Source: Leucobacter soli | GTDB lineage: Bacteria > Actinomycetota > Actinomycetes > Actinomycetales > Microbacteriaceae | NCBI RefSeq assembly: GCF_910593785.1 | Contig: NZ_CAJVAP010000002.1 | Location: 62,001 to 126,000, forward strand | Direction of reading: 5' to 3' | Length of the DNA stretch: 64,000 bases | Shown here: positions 9,037-16,761 of the stretch, piece by piece | How the letters are laid out: each line of letters begins with the position of its first letter | How positions within the stretch are numbered: the first letter of the stretch is position 1 | Notes under the pieces: model-generated | Databases searched by the model: none | What the model saw: only the letters and a program-made list of their open reading frames with translations | Told to the model about the DNA's origin: nothing | Translations under genes and position numbers: made by a program

Positions 9037-9366
9037 TCAGAACAGATTGAGCAGCAGCACGTAGACGCCGGTGCCCGCGAATATGCTGAGCAGGGCGCGC
9101 CGGCCGAGGAAGAGGTGCACGAGGATCGTCACCGCGGTCGCGACCGCCACGATCCAGGGCTGCGCCGGCCGGGCCGCGATCTGCTCCTTCAGCATGACGA
9201 CCGCGAGGATGAGCAGCAGGCCCGCGGGCATCCAGCGCCCCAGCGCCGTCACGAAGCGCGACTTGCGCAGCGGCTTGAGGATCGCGAACGGCAGCGCCCG
9301 CAGCAGCACGGTGATGACGCCGCCGATCGCCACCGCGGCGATCATGTAGCCGATCGTGGGAGTCAC
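9037..9366 (-). CDS. azlD: AzlD-family branched-chain amino acid exporter small subunit
   Basis: A 109-aa hydrophobic protein with about four transmembrane helices and the family signature YMIAAVAIGGVITVLLRALPF. It pairs with AzlC (YgaZ/YgaH type) to export branched-chain amino acids. The GTG start overlaps the azlC stop by 4 nt, so the two are translationally coupled. It is convergent with the SseB-family gene, with 16 bp between them. Confidence 0.88.
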   Translation of the reverse strand: MTPTIGYMIAAVAIGGVITVLLRALPFAILKPLRKSRFVTALGRWMPAGLLLILAVVMLKEQIAARPAQPWIVAVATAVTILVHLFLGRRALLSIFAGTGVYVLLLNLF

Positions 9367-10094
9367 GACGCCTCCTCGCTCGGGGCCGCGTCGTCGTCGC
9401 GGCCGCCTTCGTCCGCTGTGCGCATGCGCGACCAGGCGTAACGGACGAACAGCAGCAGCGTGAAGATCACCAGGGCGGCGAGCACCTCGGAGCCGGGAAA
9501 CACCAGCATCGCGAGGGCGACGGCGACGCCGGCGAGCGCGACCGAGGGGATCTCGCGCCGGGAGCGCGCGGCGTCGAGGGCCATGACGACGAAGAGGGCG
9601 ACCAGGGCGAACTCGAAGCCCTCGATCGGCTCGGGCAGCATCGACGCGAGGGCGACGCCGACCAGGCCGCCGGCCACCCAGTAGGCCTGCATCAGGAACT
9701 GGCCGGTGAGCATCCGCGTCGAGGTCAGCTTCTCGGGCGGCATGAGCACGTACGTGGCGTAGGCCTCGTCGATCATCGCGTAGATCGAGTAGGCGCGGCC
9801 GAGACCCGGCCGAACGACCTGGATCGGGAACGAGAACGGATAGAAGACGTGCCGGAAGTTGATGGCGAAGACGGTCACGGCGATCGTCACGAGCGGAGTG
9901 GCCGCCGCGATCAGGCTGACGAGCAGCAGCTCGACCGAGCCCGCGAAGACGCCGATCGAGAGCGCGGGGGCGAGCCACCAGGGGAGTCCCGCCTGGATCA
10001 CGAGCACGCCGAGCGCGACGCCGAGGGGGAAGATGCCGAGGCCGACGCCCAGCGAGTCGACCGCGCCGGCGCGCAGCTGCGCTGCGCGGGACAT
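9363..10094 (-). CDS. azlC: AzlC-family branched-chain amino acid permease (large subunit)
   Basis: A 243-aa polytopic membrane protein with the AzlC signature GLGIFPLGVALGVLVIQAGLPWW, then SGS-like SVELLLVSLI, NFRHVFYPFSF and EAYATYV motifs. It forms the exporter with AzlD just downstream. The ATG at 10094 shares one base with the stop of the DUF1844 gene; an open frame extends further upstream but overlaps that gene. The C-terminal tail is acidic and cytoplasmic. Confidence 0.88.
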   Translation of the reverse strand: MSRAAQLRAGAVDSLGVGLGIFPLGVALGVLVIQAGLPWWLAPALSIGVFAGSVELLLVSLIAAATPLVTIAVTVFAINFRHVFYPFSFPIQVVRPGLGRAYSIYAMIDEAYATYVLMPPEKLTSTRMLTGQFLMQAYWVAGGLVGVALASMLPEPIEGFEFALVALFVVMALDAARSRREIPSVALAGVAVALAMLVFPGSEVLAALVIFTLLLFVRYAWSRMRTADEGGRDDDAAPSEEAS

Positions 10095-10537
10095 CAGATG
10101 ACGGGACCCGTGTACTTCTCGCCCGGGCCGCTCCCCGGAGCATCCGGAATGGGGGAGGCCTCGCGGAAGGCGAGCTGGACCGAGCGCAGGCCGTCGCGCA
10201 GGGGGCGGGCGTGCGAATCGCTGATCTCGGGCGCGCCGGCGGTGATGAGGCCGGCGAGGGCGTTGATCAGCTTGCGCGCCTCGTCGAGGTCGGTCTGCGT
10301 CTCGGGATCGTCCGCGAGCCCGCACTTGACCGCGGCGGCGCTCAGCAGGTTGACGGCTGCCGCGGTGATCACCTCGACCGCCGGCACCTCGGCGATGTCG
10401 CGTGCGGCCTGGGCGACCTGCTCCTGCTCCGTGAGATCCTGGGGGTCTCGGTCCTCGACGCTCGAATGCAGCGCCGCCGGATCCTCGGCGGTGGGATCGG
10501 CGGTGTTCTCGGCGGAGATGTTGGGAGTCTGGTGCAC
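10094..10537 (-). CDS. DUF1844 domain protein
   Basis: A 147-aa protein of unknown function. The DUF1844-like part is about residues 45-125 (AARDIAEVPAVEVITAAAVNLLSAAAVKCGLAD ... LDEARKLINALAGLI). It is acidic, soluble, and has no catalytic motif. It starts with GTG behind TAGACT at leaderless distance and is divergent from infC, a neighbourhood typical for this family in actinobacteria. It heads the azlCD unit but a functional link is not evident. Confidence 0.75.
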   Translation of the reverse strand: MHQTPNISAENTADPTAEDPAALHSSVEDRDPQDLTEQEQVAQAARDIAEVPAVEVITAAAVNLLSAAAVKCGLADDPETQTDLDEARKLINALAGLITAGAPEISDSHARPLRDGLRSVQLAFREASPIPDAPGSGPGEKYTGPVI

Positions 10538-10544
10538 ATGAACC

Positions 10545-10550
10545 AGTCTA
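10545..10550 (-). promoter_or_regulatory. Candidate -10 TAGACT of the DUF1844-azlCD unit
   Basis: On the minus strand TAGACT ends 7 nt before the GTG start at 10537, consistent with a leaderless transcript divergent from infC. Confidence 0.45.
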
Positions 10551-10568
10551 CCGATCGGCGGGGCTCTG

Positions 10569-10597
10569 TTGGCAGGGGTCCGACCATCTGCTAGTAT
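10569..10597 (+). promoter_or_regulatory. Promoter of infC-rpmI-rplT: TTGGCA, 17-bp spacer, TAGTAT
   Basis: TTGGCA (10569-10574) and TAGTAT (10592-10597) are separated by exactly 17 bp, the best sigma70-type promoter in the window. The predicted transcript start near 10603 leaves a leader of about 260 nt before infC. Confidence 0.75.
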
Positions 10598-10602
10598 CTA
10601 CA

Positions 10603-10862
10603 AGGTTCGCGGTCTTTCTCCGCGGACTCGCAAGTGGAGAAACTCCCACCCGCGGTCGACAGCATACGGCGAACTCCGGTTCTCCGAACGCCCAGACCAC
10701 CGGGTTGTTGGCACCCCGTCCCGCAGCGGCTTCGGCCCGGTCGGGACAGCAGATGAAGGGTGCGGAACGCGCGTGCGCGATCCTCCGCTCTGCTTGCGAG
10801 CACCCCGGCACCGAGAAGCCTCGGCCGGGAGCAGCCCCAGCATTGAGACAGAGGAGCCGGCG
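10603..10862 (+). ncRNA. Structured 5' leader of infC (possible ribosomal-protein/IF3 autoregulatory RNA)
   Basis: About 260 nt with no convincing gene. It can fold several hairpins: CGCGG-(7 nt)-CCGCG at 10608-10624, GTGGAG-AAA-CTCCCAC with one bulge at 10634-10649, and GTCCCG ... CGGGAC at 10718-10747 whose inner stem GGC-TTCG-GCC has a stable UUCG tetraloop. Such leaders in infC-rpmI-rplT operons of other bacteria bind L20 or respond to IF3. I cannot match a named RNA family by eye. Confidence 0.45.
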
Positions 10863-11501
10863 ATCAGCGATCCCCGTACGAATGACAGAATCCGCGCCCC
10901 CAAGGTGCGACTTGTTGGCCCTGGCGGCGAGCAGGTCGGGGTGGTGTCGATCGACAAGGCGCTGAGCCTCGCAGCCGACGCCGACCTCGATCTCGTCGAG
11001 GTCGCCCCGAACTCCGATCCGCCCGTGGCGAAGATCATGGACTTCGGCAAGTTCAAGTACGAGGCCGCGCAGAAGGCCAAGGAAGCCCGCCGCAACCAGG
11101 CCAACACGGTCCTGAAAGAGGTCCGCTTCCGTCTGAAGATCGACACGCACGACTACGAGACCAAGACGAAGCGCGCGATCGGCTTCCTGTCGCAGGGCGA
11201 CAAGGTCAAGGCCATGATCCAGTTCCGCGGGCGCGAGCAGTCCCGGCCGGAGCAGGGCGTCCGGCTGCTGCAGAAGTTCGCCGAGGACATCGCCGAGTTC
11301 GGCACGGTCGAGAGCAACCCTCGCATCGACGGCCGCAACATGGTCATGGTGATCGCTCCGCTGAAGAACAAGAGCGAGGCGAAGGCCGAGCAGAATGCGC
11401 GCAGAGCCGAGGAGAAGGCCGACCGCAAGGCGGGCAAGGCCGCCGATGGCGCGGAGGATGTCGCGGACGGCACCGCGGCTCCGGATCAGTCCGCCGAGTA
11501 A
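10863..11501 (+). CDS. infC: Translation initiation factor IF-3
   Basis: Binds the 30S subunit and enforces start-codon and initiator-tRNA fidelity. 212 aa. N-domain [29 protein letters not shown], linker rich in Lys/Arg ([23 protein letters not shown]), C-domain [40 protein letters not shown]. There is no ATG/GTG/TTG in the right place; GAGGAG at 10851-10856 lies 6 nt before an ATC codon at 10863, and AUU/AUC-type starts are the known autoregulatory trick of infC. An ATT at 10842 is the alternative. The C-terminus has an Ala/Glu/Lys-rich tail of about 35 residues. Confidence 0.93.
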   Translation: MSDPRTNDRIRAPKVRLVGPGGEQVGVVSIDKALSLAADADLDLVEVAPNSDPPVAKIMDFGKFKYEAAQKAKEARRNQANTVLKEVRFRLKIDTHDYETKTKRAIGFLSQGDKVKAMIQFRGREQSRPEQGVRLLQKFAEDIAEFGTVESNPRIDGRNMVMVIAPLKNKSEAKAEQNARRAEEKADRKAGKAADGAEDVADGTAAPDQSAE

Positions 11502-11572
11502 CAGACCTGCGGCCGTCGAGGCCGTATCCCCACGTAGTCGCTTCGGCGACACGCACCACACAAGGAGAAGAG

Positions 11573-11767
11573 ATGCCCAAGCAGAAGACCCACTCGGGTG
11601 CCAAGAAGCGTTTCAAGGTGACCGGCAGCGGCAAGCTGATGAAGCAGCAGGCCGGCATGCGCCACAACCTCGAGGTGAAGGCCTCGAAGCGCAAGCGTCG
11701 TCTGAACGCCGAGCAGGTGCTCTCGGCCGGTGACGTCAAGCAGGCCAAGAAGCTGCTGGTCCGCTGA
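11573..11767 (+). CDS. rpmI: 50S ribosomal protein L35
   Basis: A 64-aa basic protein of the large subunit: [18 protein letters not shown] at the N-terminus, [14 protein letters not shown] centrally, and a typical Lys/Arg-rich body. AAGGAG lies just before the ATG. Second gene of the infC-rpmI-rplT operon, 71 bp after infC. Confidence 0.97.
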   Translation: MPKQKTHSGAKKRFKVTGSGKLMKQQAGMRHNLEVKASKRKRRLNAEQVLSAGDVKQAKKLLVR

Positions 11768-11811
11768 GCGGCCGCACCCGGATTTCGAAGATCTCGTAAG
11801 GAAGAACTGAA

Positions 11812-12267
11812 ATGGCAAGAGTCAAGCGGGCAGTCAACGCCCATAAGAAGCGTCGCGTCATCCTGGAGCGCGCCGAGGGCTACCGCGGGCAGCGCTCGCG
11901 CCTGTACCGCAAGGCGAAGGAGCAGGTCACCCACTCGCTCGTCTACGCGTACAACGACCGTCGCAAGAAGAAGGGCGATTTCCGTCGCCTGTGGATCCAG
12001 CGCATCAACGCCGGCGCCCGCGCGCACGGCCTGACCTACAACCGCTTCATCCAGGGCCTCTCGCTCGCGGGTGTCGAGGTGGATCGTCGCATGCTGAGCG
12101 AGCTCGCCACCAACGAGCCGGCCGCGTTCGCGTCGCTCGTCGAGGCCGCCAAGCAGGCGCTGCCGGCCGACACCTCCGCGCCGAAGACCGTCGAGGCGCC
12201 CGCCGCGCCCGCGAAGAAGGCAGCCGCCAAGAAGGCTCCGGCGAAGAAGGCCGCCGACGCCGAGTAG
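11812..12267 (+). CDS. rplT: 50S ribosomal protein L20
   Basis: Early 23S-binding assembly protein. Core residues 1-118 are canonical ([32 protein letters not shown] ... [26 protein letters not shown]). At 151 aa it exceeds the usual 117-125 because of a C-terminal Ala/Lys/Pro-rich tail ([19 protein letters not shown]), a low-complexity extension common in actinobacterial ribosomal proteins. Followed by a strong hairpin. Confidence 0.97.
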   Translation: MARVKRAVNAHKKRRVILERAEGYRGQRSRLYRKAKEQVTHSLVYAYNDRRKKKGDFRRLWIQRINAGARAHGLTYNRFIQGLSLAGVEVDRRMLSELATNEPAAFASLVEAAKQALPADTSAPKTVEAPAAPAKKAAAKKAPAKKAADAE

Positions 12268-12283
12268 GCTCCGCGCATTCCTC

Positions 12284-12324
12284 GGCGAAGGGTCGGTCAC
12301 CGTATTGGTGCCCGGCCCTTCGCC
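12284..12324 (+). terminator. Hairpin terminator after rplT
   Basis: GGCGAAGGG ... CCCTTCGCC (9-bp arms), with inner pairing CACC/GGTG around a GTATT loop. There is no clear U-tract, as is usual in GC-rich actinobacteria. Confidence 0.65.
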
Positions 12325-12376
12325 GTTCCGAGCGGCGGCGCGGGGTGACGTCGTCCTGCGCCGGGGGCGACGTCGC

Positions 12377-12382
12377 TAGGCT
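12377..12382 (+). promoter_or_regulatory. Candidate -10 TAGGCT of the TrmH-family gene
   Basis: TAGGCT ends 6 nt before the GTG start, with no Shine-Dalgarno sequence: leaderless pattern. Confidence 0.5.
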
Positions 12383-12388
12383 GGTCGG

Positions 12389-13204
12389 GTGATCGAGAAC
12401 CCCAAGAGCCCCCGCGTGCGCCGGGTCGCCGCCCTCTCGCGCCGGAAGGACCGGCGCCAGAGCGGCCTGTTCCTGGTCGAAGGACCCCAGGCCGTGCGGG
12501 AACTGCTGGCGCACCGGGCGGACCTCGCCGAGACGGTCTACGCGACGATGGGCACCGAGTCCTGGCAGCACGAGGTGGATCGACTGGCTTCGGAGCACGG
12601 CGTCGTCATCGAGCGCGTGACCGAGCCGGTGCTCGCGGCGATGGCCGAGACCGTTCATCCGCAGGGGGTGCTGGCCGTCGCCCGCATCGAGGCCGCACCG
12701 CTCGCCGAGGTGCTGCGCGACGCCCGTCTCGTGGCGATCCTGCACGAGGTGCGTGATCCCGGCAACGCCGGCACGGTGCTGCGCGCCGCGGACGCCGCCG
12801 GCGCCGATGCGGTCGTCTTCGCCGGGGAGAGCATCGACCCCTGGCATCCGAAGGTGGTCCGTGCCACTACCGGGTCGCTCTTCCATCTGCCCGTGGCGGT
12901 GGCCCCGACCCTCGACGCGTCCGTAGATGCCGCGCGTGCGGCCGGTCTCCGCGTGCTCGCGGCCGATGTGCACGGCGAGGATCTCGATCCGGCCGCGGAC
13001 GTGCTCGCCGGACCCGTCGCCTGGCTCTTCGGCAACGAGGCGCGCGGGCTGAACGCGGAAGAGCGCGCTCTGGCGGACGGGGCGCTGCGCCTGCCGATCT
13101 ACGGCGCCGCCGAGTCGCTGAACCTGGCCACGGCCGCGAGCGTGCTGCTCTACCAGACTGCGTTCGCGCAGCGGGGGTTGACCCGGCCCGGCCGTCCCGT
13201 GTAA
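12389..13204 (+). CDS. TrmH/SpoU family RNA 2'-O-methyltransferase
   Basis: SAM-dependent knotted (SPOUT) methyltransferase of 271 aa. The N-terminal substrate-binding domain starts RRVAALSRRKDRRQSGLFLVEGPQAV, and the C-terminal knot carries the three SpoU motifs: EVRDPGNAGTVLRAADAAGADAVVF (about residues 122-146), AWLFGNEARGLNAEE (about 210-224) and LPIYGAAESLNLATAASVLLYQ (about 233-254). Probably modifies 23S rRNA; the target nucleotide cannot be read from sequence. In actinobacteria it commonly follows rplT, as here. Confidence 0.92.
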   Translation: MIENPKSPRVRRVAALSRRKDRRQSGLFLVEGPQAVRELLAHRADLAETVYATMGTESWQHEVDRLASEHGVVIERVTEPVLAAMAETVHPQGVLAVARIEAAPLAEVLRDARLVAILHEVRDPGNAGTVLRAADAAGADAVVFAGESIDPWHPKVVRATTGSLFHLPVAVAPTLDASVDAARAAGLRVLAADVHGEDLDPAADVLAGPVAWLFGNEARGLNAEERALADGALRLPIYGAAESLNLATAASVLLYQTAFAQRGLTRPGRPV

Positions 13205-13243
13205 CAATCGGCCTTATTGCCCTGCCTCCCGGCGGGGCCTCCG

Positions 13244-13249
13244 TAGGCT
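13244..13249 (+). promoter_or_regulatory. Candidate -10 TAGGCT for the sulfur-scavenging genes
   Basis: TAGGCT about 60 bp before the ATG at 13309 would give a short leader of about 53 nt containing GAGGGAG, the Shine-Dalgarno sequence of the SfnB-like gene. Confidence 0.4.
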
Positions 13250-13308
13250 GGGCATGGCCTCGCGCCGCCTATCGTTCCGAGCGCCGACCGAACCGAGGGA
13301 GTCGTCAC

Positions 13309-14493
13309 ATGTCATCGCCCGCTCACATCATCCGCTCCGATGCCGAGGCGCTCGAGGCGGCCGCCCAGTTCCGCGACGCCGTGCTCGAGCGCGCGCCGCA
13401 GATCGATGCCGAGCGGGAGATCCCGCGCGACATCGTCGAAGACTTCTCGCAGCGGGGGCTCTGGGCGATCACGATCCCCGCTGCGCACGGCGGCGCGGAC
13501 GTCTCGACCGAGACGCTCGCCGAGGTCATCGCGATCGTGGCCGAGGCGGACGGTTCGCTCGCGCAGATCCCCCAGAACCACTTCTGCCTCGTCGAGGACA
13601 TCCGGCTCAGCGGCACGCCCGAGCAGCACGAGTTCTTCTTCGGGCTCGTGCTCGCGGGCAGCCGCTTCGCGAACGCGTTCAGCGAGAGCGGCGGCAAGAA
13701 CGTCGGCGAGCTGGCGACGCGGCTGCGGCGCGACGGCGACGAGGTCGTGGTGACGGGGCGCAAGTTCTACTCGACCGGTTCGATCTACGCGGACTGGATC
13801 CCCGTGCTCGCAGTCGACGAGAGCGGCCTGGAGCTGCTGGTGTTCGCCGAGAAGGACGCCCCCGGGCTGACCGTGGTGAACGACTGGTCGAGCTTCGGCC
13901 AGCGCGCGACGGCGAGCGGCACGGTCGTGGCGGACGAACTGCGGCTGCCCGCGAGCCGGGTGTTCCCGATGTACCGGGAGTACGAGAACCCCACCATCGC
14001 CGGCCCGTTCGCCCAGATCACCACGGCGGCTATCGACCTCGGCATCGCCCGCGGCGCGTTCCGCGAGACGCTCGAAGCGACGCGGCAGTCGCGGCCCTGG
14101 ATCGACGCCAAGGTCGATTCGGCGACGGAGGATCCCCTCACGCTCGCGACCATCGGCCGCCTCGACATCGACATCCGGGCGGCCGAGGCGCTGCTGCGCG
14201 AGTCCGCCCGGGCGATCGACACCGCGAAGCCTGCGCCTGACGAGCGGAACGTGGCGGCCGCCTCGATCGCGGTCGCGCGGGCGAAGGTCCTGACTACGGA
14301 GGTCTCGCTCGAGGTACCGAGCCGACTGTTCGAGCTCGGCGGCACCCGTTCGACGCTCGGCGGCCGGGGGCTCGACCGCTTCTGGCGCAACGCGCGCGTG
14401 CACACCCTGCACGATCCGGTGCGCTGGAAGCCCCACGCCATCGGGGACTACGTGCTCAACGGCACGCTGCCCGCACGTCATTCCTGGCTGTGA
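13309..14493 (+). CDS. SfnB-like acyl-CoA dehydrogenase-fold oxidoreductase (sulfur acquisition)
   Basis: A 394-aa flavin enzyme of the acyl-CoA dehydrogenase fold, closest in pattern to SfnB/DszC-type monooxygenases that use FMNH2 on organosulfur compounds. N-terminal helical domain DIVEDFSQRGLWAITIPAAHGGADVS; FARNAF-like FANAFSESGGKN; central barrel VVVTGRKFYSTGSIYADWIPV; C-terminal helical domain ending LFELGGTRSTLGGRGLDRFWRNARVHTLHDPVRWKPHAIGDY, a signature of this subfamily. The stop is 7 bp before the NtaA-type monooxygenase, and the MetNIQ importer is adjacent, supporting a role in sulfone or sulfonate use. Exact substrate unknown. Confidence 0.8.
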   Translation: MSSPAHIIRSDAEALEAAAQFRDAVLERAPQIDAEREIPRDIVEDFSQRGLWAITIPAAHGGADVSTETLAEVIAIVAEADGSLAQIPQNHFCLVEDIRLSGTPEQHEFFFGLVLAGSRFANAFSESGGKNVGELATRLRRDGDEVVVTGRKFYSTGSIYADWIPVLAVDESGLELLVFAEKDAPGLTVVNDWSSFGQRATASGTVVADELRLPASRVFPMYREYENPTIAGPFAQITTAAIDLGIARGAFRETLEATRQSRPWIDAKVDSATEDPLTLATIGRLDIDIRAAEALLRESARAIDTAKPAPDERNVAAASIAVARAKVLTTEVSLEVPSRLFELGGTRSTLGGRGLDRFWRNARVHTLHDPVRWKPHAIGDYVLNGTLPARHSWL

Positions 14494-14500
14494 GGGCACG

Positions 14501-15931
14501 ATGATCGGAGTGGGCGACGCCGGGAGGATCCACCTCAACCTGTTCACGATGAACACGGTGGGGCATCTGTCGCCCGGCGTGTGGCGGCACCGCCGCGACC
14601 GCAGCCGGCGCTACACGGAGCTGGACTACTGGCTCGGGATCGCTCGCACCGCCGAGGCCGGGCTGCTCGACGCGGTGTTCTTCGCCGACGTGCTGGGCAG
14701 CTACGACGTCTATCGGGGAGGCCCGGAGGCGGCGATCGCGGGCGGGGTGCAGGTCCCCGTGAACGACCCGCTGCAGTTGGTGCCCGCGATGGCCTCGGTC
14801 ACGGAGCACCTCGGCTTCGGCGTGACCGCGTCGACATCGTTCGAGCATCCGTTCCCCTTCGCGCGACGCATGTCGACGCTCGACCACCTCACCGGCGGAC
14901 GCGTCGGATGGAACGTCGTCACCTCCTACCTCGGATCCGGTGCCCGCAATCTCGGCCTCGACGGCCAGGTCTCCCACGACCGGCGCTACGACATCGCCGA
15001 GGAGTACCTCGAGGTCTGCTACAAGCTGTGGCAGCGCAGCTGGGAGGACGATGCGGTCATCGAGGATCGGGAGCGCGGCGTCTTCGCCGACCCCGAGCGC
15101 GTGCATCCGATCGCCCACCGGGGCGAGTTCTTCACCGTGCCCGGCTTCCATCTGAGCGAACCGTCGCCGCAGCGCACCCCCGTCATCTACCAGGCCGGCG
15201 CGTCATCCCGCGGCATCGCCTTCGCCGCCCGTCACGCGGAGCACGTCTTCGTCGCCGCCCCCAGCACCGCGGTGCTCGGGCGGCAGGTGCGCGCGGCGAA
15301 CGAGGCAGCCCTCGCCGCCGGCCGCACGACCCCGCCGCCGGTGCTGAACCAGCAGACGGTGATCGTCGCCGGCACGGATGCCGAGGCGCAGCGGCGTTTC
15401 GACGAATACCTGGAGGTCGCCTCGCCGGAGGGCGCGCTCACCCTGATGTCGGGCTGGACCGGGATCGACTTCGCCGGGCTCGACCCGGACGAGGCGCTGG
15501 CCGGGCTCGAGAGCGACGCGATCCAATCCGCGCTCTCGGCGTTCAGCGACGCGGATCCGACGCGTACGTGGACGCCGCGCGAAATAGCGGACTACGTCCG
15601 GATCGGCGGGGACGGCCCCGTGCTCGTCGGTTCGGCGGCGACCGTCGCGGACGCGCTGGAGACGATCGTCGAGGAGACCGGCGTAGCGGGCTTCAACCTC
15701 GCGATGGCGGTGCAGCCCGAGACGCTGGAGGGGGTCGTCGAGCACCTGGTGCCGGAACTGCAGCGCCGGGGTCGGTTCAAGCGGGAGTACGCGGCGGGTA
15801 CGCTGCGGGAGAAGCTGGGCGGAGGATCGGCACGACCGGCCGCCGACCACCCGGCGCACGCCGTGCGGATCGACGGGCCCGGCCCGGATGCCGCCGAGGC
15901 CTCGCAGCTCAGCCGCGCCGCGACCGACTGA
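14501..15931 (+). CDS. NtaA/SnaA/DszA-type FMN-dependent monooxygenase
   Basis: A 476-aa bacterial-luciferase-like barrel enzyme. Typical elements: HLNLFTMNTVGHLSPGVWRH at the N-terminus, DAVFFADVLGSYDVY near 60, STSFEHPFPFARRMSTLDHLTGGRVGWNVVTSY near 112-142, and RTPVIYQAGASSRGIAFAARHAEHVF near 226. Family members oxidise nitrilotriacetate, pristinamycin, dimethyl sulfide or dibenzothiophene sulfone with reduced flavin. Next to the SfnB-like enzyme and a Met-type importer, an organosulfur substrate is the best inference. The last 23 bp overlap the 3' end of metI on the other strand. Confidence 0.82.
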   Translation: MIGVGDAGRIHLNLFTMNTVGHLSPGVWRHRRDRSRRYTELDYWLGIARTAEAGLLDAVFFADVLGSYDVYRGGPEAAIAGGVQVPVNDPLQLVPAMASVTEHLGFGVTASTSFEHPFPFARRMSTLDHLTGGRVGWNVVTSYLGSGARNLGLDGQVSHDRRYDIAEEYLEVCYKLWQRSWEDDAVIEDRERGVFADPERVHPIAHRGEFFTVPGFHLSEPSPQRTPVIYQAGASSRGIAFAARHAEHVFVAAPSTAVLGRQVRAANEAALAAGRTTPPPVLNQQTVIVAGTDAEAQRRFDEYLEVASPEGALTLMSGWTGIDFAGLDPDEALAGLESDAIQSALSAFSDADPTRTWTPREIADYVRIGGDGPVLVGSAATVADALETIVEETGVAGFNLAMAVQPETLEGVVEHLVPELQRRGRFKREYAAGTLREKLGGGSARPAADHPAHAVRIDGPGPDAAEASQLSRAATD

Positions 15932-16595
15932 AGCGGTGGACCGCCCGGTCGCCGAGGAACTGGATCAGCTGCACCAGGATGATCTGCAGCGCGATCGTGA
16001 GCACCATCACGTCGGTCTGGAAGCGCTGATAGCCGTAGCGGATGGCGAGATCGCCGAGCCCGCCGCCGCCGAGCACGCCCGACATGGCCGTGTAGTCGAT
16101 CAGAGCGATAGCGGTGACCGTGACCGCGGCGAGGAGCGCCGGCCGGGCCTCGGGGAGCAGGATGTGCGAAACGATCTGGCGGGTCGAGGCCGCCATGGAC
16201 TGGCCCAGTTCCAGCAGTCCGTGATCGACCTCGCGGAGCGCGATCTCGACGAGCCGAGCCAGGAACGGGGTGGCGGCGATGATCATCGGGGGGAGGGCGC
16301 CGGCAACGCCGAGGGTCGTGCCGACGAGCAGTGCGGTGAACGGCAGCACGGCGATCATCAGGATGATGAACGGCACCGAGCGGATGATGTTCACGATGAA
16401 CGCGACGACGCCGTAGACGATCGGGTTGGCTCGCAGCTGCCCCTTGCCGGTCAGGTACATCAGGATGCCGAGCGGCAGCGCGAGGGCGACGGTGAACACG
16501 AGCGCGATCGACACCATGGCGAGCGTCTCGCCGAGCGCCTCGGCGATCTCGCCCCAGCGCACATTGGGCAGGAGGTCTTCCATACGATCAATCAT
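15909..16595 (-). CDS. metI: Methionine-type ABC transporter permease MetI
   Basis: A 228-aa inner-membrane permease with five predicted helices and the EAA loop SMAASTRQIVSHILLPEARPALLAA; the family residues ALIDYTAMSGVLGGGGLGDLAIRYGYQRF are intact. It should work with the ATPase MetN and binding protein MetQ encoded on the opposite strand immediately upstream. In most genomes the three genes are co-directional (often N-I-Q); here metI is divergent from metQ and convergent with the monooxygenase gene. An internal ATG four codons downstream is an alternative start. Confidence 0.9.
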   Translation of the reverse strand: MIDRMEDLLPNVRWGEIAEALGETLAMVSIALVFTVALALPLGILMYLTGKGQLRANPIVYGVVAFIVNIIRSVPFIILMIAVLPFTALLVGTTLGVAGALPPMIIAATPFLARLVEIALREVDHGLLELGQSMAASTRQIVSHILLPEARPALLAAVTVTAIALIDYTAMSGVLGGGGLGDLAIRYGYQRFQTDVMVLTIALQIILVQLIQFLGDRAVHRFSRSRRG

Positions 16596-16642
16596 GTCGC
16601 CCTGTTATGACTGCGATTGCAATTGTTTCGTCCTGTGACTCG

Positions 16643-16677
16643 CTCACCGGCGTGAGGTGCGGTCGGTCGCCTAGCAT
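16643..16677 (+). promoter_or_regulatory. metQN promoter region with a CTCAC-cggc-GTGAG inverted repeat
   Basis: TAGCAT (16672-16677) is a plausible -10. A perfect 5-bp inverted repeat with a 4-bp spacer (16643-16656) lies where the -35 would be, 17 bp upstream. It is in the metI/metQ divergent region and is therefore a candidate operator for sulfur control. Confidence 0.4.
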
Positions 16678-16761
16678 TCAGTGAGTTTCGGGCCCACGGC
16701 GGGCGACGAACGACGCGCGCCCGGCGGGCGATGCGCACCCACAGCGAGAGGACGCGGACCG

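Noticed and set aside
10569-10862. IF-3 starting at TTG 10569 with about 98 extra residues
   Set aside because: That TTG is the -35 element of the promoter and the extra sequence is structured leader, not conserved protein.
13254-14240. An alternative frame starting at the ATG 4 nt after a -10-like hexamer
   Set aside because: Arg-rich shadow of the SfnB-like gene; spacing of 4 nt is too short for a leaderless start.
16596-16761. SAM riboswitch before metQ or metI
   Set aside because: Neither strand shows the conserved core or a sufficiently long leader; only a short inverted repeat is visible.
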